NCBI GenBank assembly: GCA_036444495.1
Contig: JAZGBC010000079.1
Location: 1-11,051, forward strand
Direction: 5' to 3'
DNA from: JAZGBC01 sp036444495
Lineage (GTDB): Bacteria; Pseudomonadota; Alphaproteobacteria; Kiloniellales; J153
DNA: 11,051 nt
Within the stretch, counting starts at the first letter, position 1; each line of letters opens with the position of its first letter. Positions 1-8,079 of the stretch are shown here, piece by piece. The position numbers and the translations under genes are program-made. The notes beneath the pieces are model-generated. The model searched no databases. It saw only the letters and a program-made list of their open reading frames with translations, and was not told where the DNA came from.

Positions 1-1113
<1,113 letters not shown>

Positions 1114-1137
1114 AACGGCGCGGGTGGAGGCTGCGCG

Positions 1138-1650
1138 ATGGCCGAGTCCGGTCCCCTCAAGCTGCGGGCCCACGATAAGGCGGACCTGGAAACCCTGGCC
1201 ACCATTCTTCAGGATGCGCTGGTGGCGCTCGGGGACGTGGCCTACCTGAAGGCCGAGAAACGCTTCATCCTGGTCGCCAACCGCTTCCTCTGGGAAGACG
1301 GCGGAAATCGGCTGCTGGTCCAGTCCCCCGGCCAAGAAACCGAGGGGGACGCCCGTTTCGAGGACATGGAGGAGGGGGATGGGGGACCGCTCTACCAGCG
1401 CGTCAACTGCGGTATCTGTTTCGACTGGGTGAACCGGGTCCGGACCCTTGGCCTGGACCTCAAGCAGAAGGAGCGGATTCTCAATCTGCTCACCCTCGAG
1501 GCCGAGCCCGGCGCGGTGACCCTGGTCTTTTCCGGCGGCGGGGCGATCCGCCTTGAGGTGAGCGGCATCCGCTGCCACCTTGAGGACCTGAGCGAACCCT
1601 GGCCGACCCGCTGGCAGCCGTCCCATGCCGCGGACGATCCAGCGGTATAA
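1138..1650 (+). CDS. DUF2948 family protein of unknown function
   Basis: The 170-residue product matches the DUF2948 family as I know it: a small, apparently cytosolic alphaproteobacterial protein with no assigned role. Recognisable stretches are LKLRAHDKADLETLATILQDA near the N-terminus, VALGDVAYLKAEKRFILVANRFLWE, and a C-terminal part with FSGGGAIRLEVSGIRCHLEDL. No signal peptide or membrane segment is visible. The ATG start is preceded by GGAGG (1126-1130) seven bases upstream, a good ribosome binding site. It sits between murA and hisG/hisD, a neighbourhood this family commonly keeps in alphaproteobacteria. That linkage says little about function beyond probable co-transcription. The family call rests on recalled sequence resemblance. 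Confidence 0.85.
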   Translation: MAESGPLKLRAHDKADLETLATILQDALVALGDVAYLKAEKRFILVANRFLWEDGGNRLLVQSPGQETEGDARFEDMEEGDGGPLYQRVNCGICFDWVNRVRTLGLDLKQKERILNLLTLEAEPGAVTLVFSGGGAIRLEVSGIRCHLEDLSEPWPTRWQPSHAADDPAV

Positions 1651-1679
1651 AGCCGTCCGCAAGACGCTGGGAGAGAGTC

Positions 1680-2342
1680 TTGTCCGCCAACGAGGCCTTG
1701 CTGCTTGCCCTTCCCAAGGGGCGTATCCTGCGCGAGCTCATGCCGTTGCTGCGGCGCATCGGCATCGAGCCGGAGGCGGCGTTCGCCGACGAGGAGGCCC
1801 GCCAGCTGCGCTTCGCCACCAGCGACCCGGGCCTGGAAATCATCCGCGTGCGCAGTTTCGACGTGGCCACTTTCGTTGCCTTCGGCGCGGCGCATTTCGG
1901 GGTGGCGGGCAACGACGTGCTCATGGAGTTCGATTATTCCGAGCTCTACGCACCCGTAGACCTCAAGATCGGGCGCTGCCGGCTCTGTGTCGCCGAGCCC
2001 GGGCGCATGATGAAGACCGATGACCCGGCGCGCTGGAGCCACATCCGGGTCGCCACCAAGTATCCGCGGCTCACCCGGCGGCATTTCGCCGCGCGCGGCG
2101 TGCAGGCCGAATGCATCACCCTGAGCGGGGCCATGGAGCTGGCTCCGGGGCTGGGGCTCTGCCGGCGCATCGTGGACCTGGTCTCCACGGGCGCCACGCT
2201 GGCCGCCAACGATCTGGTGGAGGTCGAGACCATCGCCGAGGTGACCTCGCGCCTGATCGTCAACCGGGCCGCGCTCAAGACCCGTTCCGGGGAGATGGGC
2301 GGCTGGATCGAGCGTTTCCGCGAGGCCGCCGATGCCGCGTAG
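1680..2342 (+). CDS. hisG: ATP phosphoribosyltransferase catalytic subunit, short form
   Basis: HisG condenses ATP with PRPP to phosphoribosyl-ATP, the first and feedback-controlled step of histidine synthesis. The product begins with the hallmark LALPKGRI and carries the PRPP-binding segment IVDLVSTGATLAANDL near residues 164-179. At 220 residues it is the short form, which lacks the C-terminal regulatory domain and in known systems works as a hetero-octamer with HisZ. No hisZ is in this window. The start is TTG, chosen because GGGAGAG (1669-1675) lies at suitable spacing and the family N-terminus begins just after it. The 3' end overlaps hisD by 11 nt, suggesting translational coupling. Confidence 0.95.
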   Translation: MSANEALLLALPKGRILRELMPLLRRIGIEPEAAFADEEARQLRFATSDPGLEIIRVRSFDVATFVAFGAAHFGVAGNDVLMEFDYSELYAPVDLKIGRCRLCVAEPGRMMKTDDPARWSHIRVATKYPRLTRRHFAARGVQAECITLSGAMELAPGLGLCRRIVDLVSTGATLAANDLVEVETIAEVTSRLIVNRAALKTRSGEMGGWIERFREAADAA

Positions 2343-3636
2343 GTTGGACTCCCGCGAGCCCGGCTTCGAGGCCGCGTTCGATGAGTTGCTCGACGCCCAG
2401 CGCGAGGTGCAGGCGGACGTGGACGCCGTCGTTGCCGAGATTCTGGCCGACGTGCGCGCGCGCGGCGATGCGGCGCTGATCGACTACAGCGAACGATTCG
2501 ACGGGCTGCGCCTGACGCCGGAGACCCTGCGCATCCCCGAGAGCGAGCTCAGCGCCGCCAAGGCAAGATGCTCGAACGAGACGCTGGCCGCGCTGAGCCT
2601 GGCCGCCGAGCGCATCGAGGCGCACCAGCGGCGGTTATTGCCCGAGGATCTGGAGTACGACGACGCGGCCGGCCTGCGCCTGGGTCATCGCTGGACGCCG
2701 GTCGCGGCCGCCGGTCTCTACGTGCCCGGTGGGACGGCGGCCTATCCTTCTTCCGTGCTGATGAACGCGCTGCCGGCAAAGGTGGCGGGTGTGGAGCGCC
2801 GCGTCATGGTGGTGCCGGCGCCCGGCGGCGAGATCGATCCCCTGGTCCTGGCCGCGGCCGAGCTGGCCGGGGTCACCGAGGTTTACCGCCTGGGCGGCGC
2901 CCAGGCGATCGCCGCGCTCGCCTATGGCACCGAAACCATCCAAGCCGTGGACAAGGTCGTCGGACCCGGAAACGCCTATGTGGCCGCGGCCAAGCGCCAG
3001 GTCTTCGGCACGGTGGGCATCGACATGATCGCGGGCCCCTCGGAGGTGCTGGTGGTGGCGGACGGTGAGAACGATCCGGCCTGGATCGCCGCCGATCTCC
3101 TGGCCCAGGCCGAGCACGATACCGCGGCCCAGGCGATCCTGATTACCGATGATGCGGCCTTCGCCGAGGCGGTTGCGCGCACCGTCGAGGACCACCTGAC
3201 GGACTTGCCGCGCAGCGAGATCGCCCGGGCGAGCTGGGAGGCGCACGGCGCGATCATTCTGCTGCCCGATCTGTCCGCTGCGCCCGCGCTCATCGACCGC
3301 ATCGCGCCCGAGCATCTGGAGCTGGCCGTGGCCGAACCCGACGCGCTGGCGGCCCGCGTGCACAACGCGGGGGCCATCTTCCTCGGCCGCTACGCGCCGG
3401 AAGCGATCGGCGACTATCTGGCCGGGCCGAACCACGTACTGCCCACCGCGCGCAGCGCGCGCTTTTCCTCCGGGCTTTCCGTGCTCGACTTCATGAAGCG
3501 CAGCTCACTCATCGCCTGCACGCCCGCGGGCCTGAAAAAGCTCGGGCCCGCCGCGATCACGCTGGCCCGGGCCGAGGGCCTGGATGCGCACGCCCTCTCG
3601 GTGGCCATCCGCCTGGACGAGAGCCAGGGTGACTGA
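2332..3636 (+). CDS. hisD: Histidinol dehydrogenase
   Basis: HisD is a zinc, NAD-dependent cytosolic enzyme that oxidises L-histidinol to L-histidine in two steps, the last of the pathway. The 434-residue length is normal. Visible family signatures are VPGGTAAYPSSVLMNALPAKVAG (residues 131-153), the NAD-binding-type stretch VGPGNAYVAAAKRQVFG, GPSEVLVVAD, zinc ligands Gln259 and His262 in LAQAEHD, the catalytic Glu327-His328 in PEHLELA, Asp361 in GDYLAGPNHVLPT, and His420 near the C-terminus. All expected catalytic and metal residues are present, so the enzyme should be active. The ATG lies inside the end of hisG. The UPF0262 gene follows after 17 nt. Confidence 0.98.
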   Translation: MPRRLDSREPGFEAAFDELLDAQREVQADVDAVVAEILADVRARGDAALIDYSERFDGLRLTPETLRIPESELSAAKARCSNETLAALSLAAERIEAHQRRLLPEDLEYDDAAGLRLGHRWTPVAAAGLYVPGGTAAYPSSVLMNALPAKVAGVERRVMVVPAPGGEIDPLVLAAAELAGVTEVYRLGGAQAIAALAYGTETIQAVDKVVGPGNAYVAAAKRQVFGTVGIDMIAGPSEVLVVADGENDPAWIAADLLAQAEHDTAAQAILITDDAAFAEAVARTVEDHLTDLPRSEIARASWEAHGAIILLPDLSAAPALIDRIAPEHLELAVAEPDALAARVHNAGAIFLGRYAPEAIGDYLAGPNHVLPTARSARFSSGLSVLDFMKRSSLIACTPAGLKKLGPAAITLARAEGLDAHALSVAIRLDESQGD

Positions 3637-3653
3637 GGCCGCGGGGTGGCGGG

Positions 3654-4145
3654 ATGAGCGAAGGGCAGGCCGACCGCGAACGGCGCCGCATCGTCGAGAT
3701 CAGCCTGGATGAGCACACGGTCGTGCGCCGCAGCCCGGATGTAGAGCACGAGCGGGCCGTCGCGATCTATGACCTTATCGAGGAGAACTATTTCGCGCCC
3801 GTCGGTGATGACGGGGGGCCGTACAACCTGCACCTCTCTATCGCCGAAAACCGGCTGCTGCTCGATATTCGCGACGAGACAGAGCAGTCGATTACCAAGG
3901 TGACCCTGCCGCTCCTGCCGTTCCGGCGCATCGTCAAGGATTACTTCGTGGTCTGCGAGACCTATTACGAAGCGATTCGCACGGCCAGCCCGTCCAAGAT
4001 CGAAGCCATCGACATGGGCCGGCGCGGGTTGCACGACGAGGGTTCGGACCTGCTGCGCGACCGTCTCGATGGCAAGATCGAAGTCGATTCCGACACTGCC
4101 CGCCGCCTCTTTACCTTGATCTGTGTTCTGCACATCCGGGGCTGA
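3654..4145 (+). CDS. UPF0262 family protein of unknown function
   Basis: The 163-residue product resembles UPF0262, a family I know as an uncharacterised alphaproteobacterial protein usually located between hisD and a low-molecular-weight phosphatase gene, exactly as here. Visible stretches are RIVEISLDEHTVVRRSPDVEHER, FAPVGDDGGPYNLHLSIAENRLLLDI, and LLPFRRIVKDYFVVCETYYEAIR, followed by an acidic/basic helical tail ending in RRLFTLICVLHIRG. No signal peptide, membrane segment or known catalytic motif is visible. The upstream GGGG/GGCGGG is only a moderate ribosome binding site. Its stop codon is immediately followed by the ATG of the phosphatase gene, which suggests coupled translation and perhaps a shared role. 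The function remains unknown. Confidence 0.88.
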   Translation: MSEGQADRERRRIVEISLDEHTVVRRSPDVEHERAVAIYDLIEENYFAPVGDDGGPYNLHLSIAENRLLLDIRDETEQSITKVTLPLLPFRRIVKDYFVVCETYYEAIRTASPSKIEAIDMGRRGLHDEGSDLLRDRLDGKIEVDSDTARRLFTLICVLHIRG

Positions 4146-4589
4146 ATGAGCGAGCTGCCCGACGCCGTCCTTTTTGCCTGCACGCGCAACTCGGTCCGCT
4201 CTCCCATGGCCGAGGGGCTGCTCAAGCACCTCCTGGGCCACCGGATCTATGTCGACTCGGTCGGCGTGAGGGGCAGCGAGATCGATCCCTTCGTCATCGA
4301 GATCATGGACGAGATCGGCATCGATATGTCGAAACACGGGACCAAGTCCTTCGAGGACCTGGAGGATACCTCCTACGACCTCATCGTCTCGCTCTCGCCC
4401 GAGGCCCAGCACAAGGCGGTGGAGCTGACCCGCACCATGGCCTGCGAGCTGGAGTTCTGGAACACGCTGGACCCCACCATCATCGAGGGCAACCGGGAGA
4501 CCCGCCTTCAGGCCTACCGCGAGGTGCGTGATTCGATCCGCAAGCGCATCGAGGAACGCTTCGCCCTCGATCTGAAACCGAACGTTTAG
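4146..4589 (+). CDS. Low-molecular-weight protein tyrosine phosphatase / arsenate-reductase-fold protein
   Basis: The product (147 residues) belongs to the LMW-PTP superfamily, which hydrolyses phosphotyrosine or, in some branches, reduces arsenate. The P-loop signature C-x5-R is present as CTRNSVRS with Cys12 as nucleophile and Arg18 binding phosphate, followed by SPMAEGLL. The likely general acid is Asp109 of the DP pair in FWNTLDP, in the position where classical enzymes have DPY. The Tyr usual after DP is Thr here. No arsenic-resistance genes are nearby. The context (directly coupled to the UPF0262 gene, before infA) argues for a conserved cellular role over arsenate detoxification. The substrate is unknown. 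The first codon follows the UPF0262 stop with no gap. Confidence 0.9.
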   Translation: MSELPDAVLFACTRNSVRSPMAEGLLKHLLGHRIYVDSVGVRGSEIDPFVIEIMDEIGIDMSKHGTKSFEDLEDTSYDLIVSLSPEAQHKAVELTRTMACELEFWNTLDPTIIEGNRETRLQAYREVRDSIRKRIEERFALDLKPNV

Positions 4590-4590
4590 A

Positions 4591-4610
4591 GCGGTTCTAG
4601 GGGGAACGGC
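4591..4610 (+). terminator. Small hairpin just after the phosphatase gene, possible weak terminator
   Basis: GCGGTTC (4591-4597) can pair with GAACGGC (4604-4610) around a six-base loop, with one G-G mismatch. It begins one base after the phosphatase stop codon and lies before the infA promoter, where a transcript end would make sense. No T-run follows, so it is not a canonical intrinsic terminator; it could equally be a 3' end stabiliser or chance pairing in GC-rich sequence. Confidence 0.25.
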
Positions 4611-4648
4611 CCCGAATTGGACCCACTCCGCCCCTCCCGCGGGTGGAA

Positions 4649-4677
4649 TTGTTCCGCCGGGCTAATTTCTGTATGAT
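4649..4677 (+). promoter_or_regulatory. Candidate sigma-70 promoter for infA
   Basis: TTGTTC (4649-4654) and TATGAT (4672-4677) are separated by exactly 17 bases. The -10 element matches the consensus at five of six positions and the -35 at three of six. It lies in the only sizeable gap of the housekeeping run, upstream of infA, and would give a transcript start near 4684 and a leader of roughly 85 nt. Strong expression of IF-1 would be expected. This is inferred from pattern only. Confidence 0.6.
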
Positions 4678-4732
4678 CCGCCTCGGCTTGGGGCGCGGTG
4701 GCTCGCTTTCGGCCCTGCAAAACCCATATTCA

Positions 4733-4749
4733 GCGCAGTAACCCTGTGC
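4733..4749 (+). promoter_or_regulatory. Stem-loop in the infA leader
   Basis: GCGCAG (4733-4738) pairs with CTGTGC (4744-4749) through six pairs, one of them G-U, around the five-base loop TAACC. It ends eight bases before the infA ribosome binding site GGAAGGGA (4758-4765). It could affect leader stability or translation, but a stem this short may also be chance. Confidence 0.3.
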
Positions 4750-4770
4750 AAACGACCGGAAGGGACGTGT

Positions 4771-4989
4771 ATGGCGAAAGAAGAACTGCTTGAGTTTCAG
4801 GGCACTGTGATGGAGCTTCTGCCCAATGCGATGTTTCGCGTGAAGCTCGACAACGACCACGAGGTTCTGGCCCATACGGCCGGCAAGATGCGCAAGTACC
4901 GCATCCGTGTTCTGGCCGGCGACCGCGTCAACGTCGAAATGACGCCCTACGACCTGAGCAAGGGCCGCATCACCTTCCGTTACAAGTAA
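4771..4989 (+). CDS. infA: Translation initiation factor IF-1
   Basis: IF-1 binds the ribosomal A site on the 30S subunit during initiation and assists IF-2 and IF-3. The 72-residue product is full length and has the S1-like OB fold of the family: MAKEELLEFQGTVMELLPNAMFRV, then HEVLAHTAGKMRKYRIRVLAGDRV, ending in DLSKGRITFRYK, which is almost invariant in bacteria. The ATG is preceded by GGAAGGGA (4758-4765) at good spacing. The gene appears to have its own promoter and leader and probably heads a transcript that continues into maf, RNase E/G and yacG. Confidence 0.99.
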   Translation: MAKEELLEFQGTVMELLPNAMFRVKLDNDHEVLAHTAGKMRKYRIRVLAGDRVNVEMTPYDLSKGRITFRYK

Positions 4990-5006
4990 TCCCGGATACC
5001 GAGGCG

Positions 5007-5627
5007 ATGGCCGCCGCACAGCCCGCGCCATCGCGCCCCCAGGCGCCGCTCATCCTGGCCTCCGCCTCGCCGCGCCGGCTGGAGCTTTTACGCCAGGCCG
5101 GCATCGAGCCGCAAGCCGTTGCGCCCGCCGAAATCGACGAGGCCCCGAAGCGCACCGAGCTGCCCGCCCATTACGCCCGGCGCATGGCGCGGGAGAAGGC
5201 CGCCGCGGCCGCCCCGGATCATCCGGGCGCCTTTATCCTCGCCGCCGATACGGTAGTGGCCCTGGGCCGCCGCATCCTGCCCAAGCCGGCTGACGAAAAA
5301 GCCGCGCGGGCCTGCCTGGAACGGCTCTCCGGACGCCGGCACCGGGTGCTGGGCGGGGTCGTGGTGCTGGCCCCCGACGGCCGCCGGGCCGAGCGCCTGG
5401 TGACCACTCTCGTCGCCTTCAAGCGCCTCGGGCCGCGGGAGGTCGCCGCCTATCTGGCCTCGGGCGAATGGCAGGGCAAGGCCGGCGGCTACGCCATCCA
5501 AGGCCGGGCGGGCGCCTTCGTGCCCCGGATCAACGGTTCCTATAGCAACGTGGTCGGCTTGCCGCTGAGCGAGACCCTGGCCCTGCTCGCCGGGCTCGGG
5601 TTCCCCATGCCGGACGGCGCGCGGTGA
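5007..5627 (+). CDS. maf: Maf-like nucleoside triphosphate pyrophosphatase
   Basis: Maf proteins hydrolyse non-canonical or surplus nucleoside triphosphates to monophosphates and pyrophosphate. Overexpression of the B. subtilis member inhibits septation, hence the older name septum formation inhibitor. The 206-residue product shows LASASPRRLELL (residues 17-28), AADTVVALG with the conserved Asp81, LPKPADEKAARACLERLSGRRHRVLGGV, GYAIQGRAGAFV and INGSYSNVVGLPLSET. The last motifs resemble the dTTP/UTP-type (YhdE-like) branch, though substrate preference cannot be proven here. The ATG has only GAGG two bases before it, a poor ribosome binding site. Translation may depend on coupling with infA, 17 nt upstream. 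Its end overlaps the next start by four bases (GTGA). Confidence 0.94.
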   Translation: MAAAQPAPSRPQAPLILASASPRRLELLRQAGIEPQAVAPAEIDEAPKRTELPAHYARRMAREKAAAAAPDHPGAFILAADTVVALGRRILPKPADEKAARACLERLSGRRHRVLGGVVVLAPDGRRAERLVTTLVAFKRLGPREVAAYLASGEWQGKAGGYAIQGRAGAFVPRINGSYSNVVGLPLSETLALLAGLGFPMPDGAR

Positions 5628-6817
5628 GCCTACGGCTGATTGTGTCCGCCCTGCCGGGCGAGACCCGGGCCGCCTGGCTCGAGGATGAGCGCCTCACCGA
5701 GCTTCATATCCTGCGCGACGACAAGCCGAGCGTGGCCGACAACCTCTACCTCGGGCGGGTCCTGGCACTGGACAAGGGACTGAAGGCGGCCTTCGTCGAG
5801 ATTGGCTTGGACCGCCCCGGGCTGCTGCCGCTGGACAAGGCGCCCAAGGGGCTGTCGGAGGGCGACGCGGTCATCCTGCGGGTGACCCGCGAGCCGGCGG
5901 CGGACAAGGGTGCGCGCGTGACGGCGCGTGTCCGTGACTTGCCCGAGGAGGTGAGCGCGGTGGCGGACCGCGCCAGACCGCCCGTCCTGCTGCGCGCCGC
6001 GGAGGATCCAATCCGGCAGTCGCTTCTGGGTGCCGCGCCGCCGGAGGAGATCGTCACCGACGACCCGGCGCGTTTCGCCCAAATGAAGGCGTGGCTCGCC
6101 GGGCGGCCCGAGCTGCGCGAACGGCTGCGCCTCGATCTCGATCCGCTTCCGCTGTTCGAGCGCGAGGGCGTGGAAGCCGGGATCGACGCGCTGCTGGAAC
6201 CCGCCGTACCGCTGCCGTCCGGCGCTTTCCTGTTGATCGAACCGGTCCGGAGCATGACCGCCATCGACGTCAACTCCGGGCGCCACGACGGGCGCGGCGG
6301 ACCCGTGGCCAAAGCCTTGGCCGTCAACCTGGAGGCCGCCGCCGAGATTCCGCGTCAACTGCGACTGCGAAACCTCTCCGGGCTGATCGTCATCGATTTC
6401 CTGGATCTCGCGGACGGGGTCAAGCGAAAGCGCGTGGTGCAGGCCCTGAAGGACGGCCTGAAGGATGACCCGCGGCCCAGCCGGGTGCAGGCCATGCGCA
6501 CCTCGGGCCTTGTCGAGATGACCCGCCGGCGCGCCGGTCCGGCCTTGCACGAAATCCTGACTCTGCCCTGCGGTATCGGCGGCGGCGGGCGGGTGAAGGA
6601 TCCGGCCACCCTTGCCTTCGAGGCGCTGCGCGCGGTCCGCCGCGCCGCCGCGCGGACGCCGGGCGGAAGACTCGTCCTCACCTCGTCGCCGGAGGTCGCC
6701 GCCGCCCTGCAAGGCCCGGCGGCGGAGGCCCGCTCGGCGGTCGAGGAGCGTCTGGGCCGCCCCATAAACCTGCATGCCGTGGAGGGACACCCGGGCTTCG
6801 AGATCGTGCTAGAATAA
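5624..6817 (+). CDS. Short ribonuclease E/G family endoribonuclease
   Basis: RNase E/G enzymes cut single-stranded RNA during rRNA maturation and mRNA decay. The 397-residue product contains an S1-like RNA-binding segment near residues 38-70 (ADNLYLGRVLALDKGLKAAFVEIG) and a catalytic DNase I-like region with both metal-binding aspartates: Asp215 in TAIDVNSG and Asp258 in GLIVIDFLD. The segment VQAMRTSGLVEMTRRR is also typical. It is shorter than E. coli RNase G (about 489 residues) and lacks an RNase E-type C-terminal scaffold. The usual CPxC zinc link appears lost: the equivalent stretch LPCGIGGGGRVKD has one Cys (316). It may therefore not form the zinc-linked dimer known for RNase E. The GTG start overlaps the maf stop by four bases, indicating coupling. 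It is probably the short alphaproteobacterial type, in addition to a full RNase E elsewhere. Confidence 0.92.
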   Translation: MSLRLIVSALPGETRAAWLEDERLTELHILRDDKPSVADNLYLGRVLALDKGLKAAFVEIGLDRPGLLPLDKAPKGLSEGDAVILRVTREPAADKGARVTARVRDLPEEVSAVADRARPPVLLRAAEDPIRQSLLGAAPPEEIVTDDPARFAQMKAWLAGRPELRERLRLDLDPLPLFEREGVEAGIDALLEPAVPLPSGAFLLIEPVRSMTAIDVNSGRHDGRGGPVAKALAVNLEAAAEIPRQLRLRNLSGLIVIDFLDLADGVKRKRVVQALKDGLKDDPRPSRVQAMRTSGLVEMTRRRAGPALHEILTLPCGIGGGGRVKDPATLAFEALRAVRRAAARTPGGRLVLTSSPEVAAALQGPAAEARSAVEERLGRPINLHAVEGHPGFEIVLE

Positions 6818-6821
6818 TGCC

Positions 6822-7085
6822 ATGAGCAAGAGCGATTCGCCCGGCGGAGGCGGGAAGGCGCGCGGGAAGAAATCCCGCGGCGCGGCTTGTCCCACCTGCG
6901 GCGCGCCGAGCCAACATGACAACCGGCCCTTCTGCTCCAAGCGCTGTCAGGACATAGACCTTGGCCGCTGGCTGCGCGGGTCCTACCGCATCCCGACCGA
7001 CGAGCGCCCGGCGGAGGGCACGCAGGAGGGTGTAGCCGGCGAGGTTGGGCCGGACAACGGCTCGACCCCGGGCGACAGCTTCTGA
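6822..7085 (+). CDS. yacG: DNA gyrase inhibitor YacG (zinc-binding)
   Basis: YacG is a small zinc protein which, in E. coli, binds GyrB and blocks DNA binding by gyrase. The product (87 residues) has the family zinc motif CPTC...FCSKRC, with ligands Cys23, Cys26, Cys38 and Cys42, followed by IDLGRWLRGSYRIPTDE, the usual core end. A Gly/Lys/Arg-rich N-terminal tail and an acidic C-terminal tail flank the core and look disordered. The ATG is four bases after the RNase stop, so the genes are likely co-transcribed. In many alphaproteobacteria yacG is followed closely by tRNA-Phe; here about 2.9 kb of other genes lie between them. Confidence 0.95.
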   Translation: MSKSDSPGGGGKARGKKSRGAACPTCGAPSQHDNRPFCSKRCQDIDLGRWLRGSYRIPTDERPAEGTQEGVAGEVGPDNGSTPGDSF

Positions 7086-7096
7086 ACGCGGGTTCC

Positions 7097-8062
7097 ATGC
7101 GCTGTATTTCCGCGATCGCCGCGCCGCTTATCGTCATTTTCATGGCTCTCGCGTTTGCACCGGCTCCGGCGCAGGCCTTCGAGCGGCGGGTCCTGGACTC
7201 GGTCGTTAGCGTGTTGCCGCGCTGGCCAGGACATGCGGCGGGCGGGCAGCCGCAGGTCTCGCCGGGCACGGAGCCGGAGGGCAGCGCGGTGGCGATCCGG
7301 CCGGGCGGCTATCTGGTGACCGCGCTGCACGTGATCGAGCGGGCGCTGGACATCACCATCCGCCTGCCGGACGGCCGGCATAGGCCCGCCGAGGTGGTCG
7401 GCCGCGACCCGGCGACGGACCTGGCGGTGCTCAAGATCGCCGCCGATCTGCCGGTCCTGGAGGACGCGCCGGAGCTGGAGCTTGGTGCGCCGGTCTGCGC
7501 GGTGGGCAATCAGTTCGGGCTGGGCCTCTCGGTCACCTGCGGGGTGATCTCGGCACTCAACCGCAGCGGCACCGGGTTCAACCCGGTGGAGGACTTCATC
7601 CAGACCGATGCCACGGTCAATCCCGGCGCGTCCGGCGGTGCGCTGGTGGATGGGCAGGGCCGTCTGGCCGGGATTCTCTCCGCCATCTTCACCAAGGAGT
7701 CCGACGCCGATATCGGGATCAACTTCGCCGCCTCCATGACGCTGGTCCGGCGCGTCGTGGACGATCTTATTGCGCACGGTCGGGTGATCCGTCCGCGCTC
7801 GGGTCTGCGGGTCGCCGATCTATCGCGCGCGGAACGCGGACAACTGGTTGGCGCGCGGGTGGTAGCGGTCGTCCCCGGCGGGGCCGCCGAAGGCGCGGGG
7901 GTCAAGCCGGGCGACCTGATTACCGAGATCGCCGGACGCCGGGTGCGCCGGGCCAGCGACATCACGGCCGCGATCTACCTGCAGCGGCCCGGCGGCCGCG
8001 TGCCGGTCAAGATCGAGCGCGACGGGACCCTCAGAACGCTGGAGTTGGAGTTGCCCCCGTGA
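7097..8062 (+). CDS. Exported trypsin-like (HtrA/S1C-type) serine protease with C-terminal PDZ domain
   Basis: The product (321 residues) is a DegP/HtrA-like serine protease predicted to act in the periplasm. An N-terminal signal peptide is visible (IAAPLIVIFMALAFAPAPAQA, cleavage probably after residue 27). The catalytic triad is His78 (VTALHVIE), Asp108 (ATDLAVLKI) and Ser179 (NPGASGGALVD; the classical GNSGG is GASGG here). A single PDZ domain covers about residues 225-318, with VVAVVPGGAAEGAGVKPGDLITEIAGRRV. One PDZ domain and this length fit the DegS/HhoB-like layout, but there is a cleavable signal where DegS has a membrane anchor. Two cysteines (134, 148) lie in the protease domain. 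It starts 11 nt after yacG and is probably read from the same transcript. The 3' end converges on hicB, 17 nt away. Substrate unknown. Confidence 0.92.
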   Translation: MRCISAIAAPLIVIFMALAFAPAPAQAFERRVLDSVVSVLPRWPGHAAGGQPQVSPGTEPEGSAVAIRPGGYLVTALHVIERALDITIRLPDGRHRPAEVVGRDPATDLAVLKIAADLPVLEDAPELELGAPVCAVGNQFGLGLSVTCGVISALNRSGTGFNPVEDFIQTDATVNPGASGGALVDGQGRLAGILSAIFTKESDADIGINFAASMTLVRRVVDDLIAHGRVIRPRSGLRVADLSRAERGQLVGARVVAVVPGGAAEGAGVKPGDLITEIAGRRVRRASDITAAIYLQRPGGRVPVKIERDGTLRTLELELPP

Positions 8063-8079
8063 TCCCGCGCCGGTTGGTA

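Noticed and set aside
4146..4589. Arsenate reductase (arsC) as a specific call
   Set aside because: The fold and P-loop fit, but no ars genes are nearby and the additional cysteines of thioredoxin-type ArsC are not seen in the expected pattern; a general phosphatase call is safer.
5630..6790. Long minus-strand open frame opposite the RNase E/G gene (386 codons)
   Set aside because: The plus strand encodes a clear catalytic RNase here; the antisense translation has no family motif and reflects high GC content.
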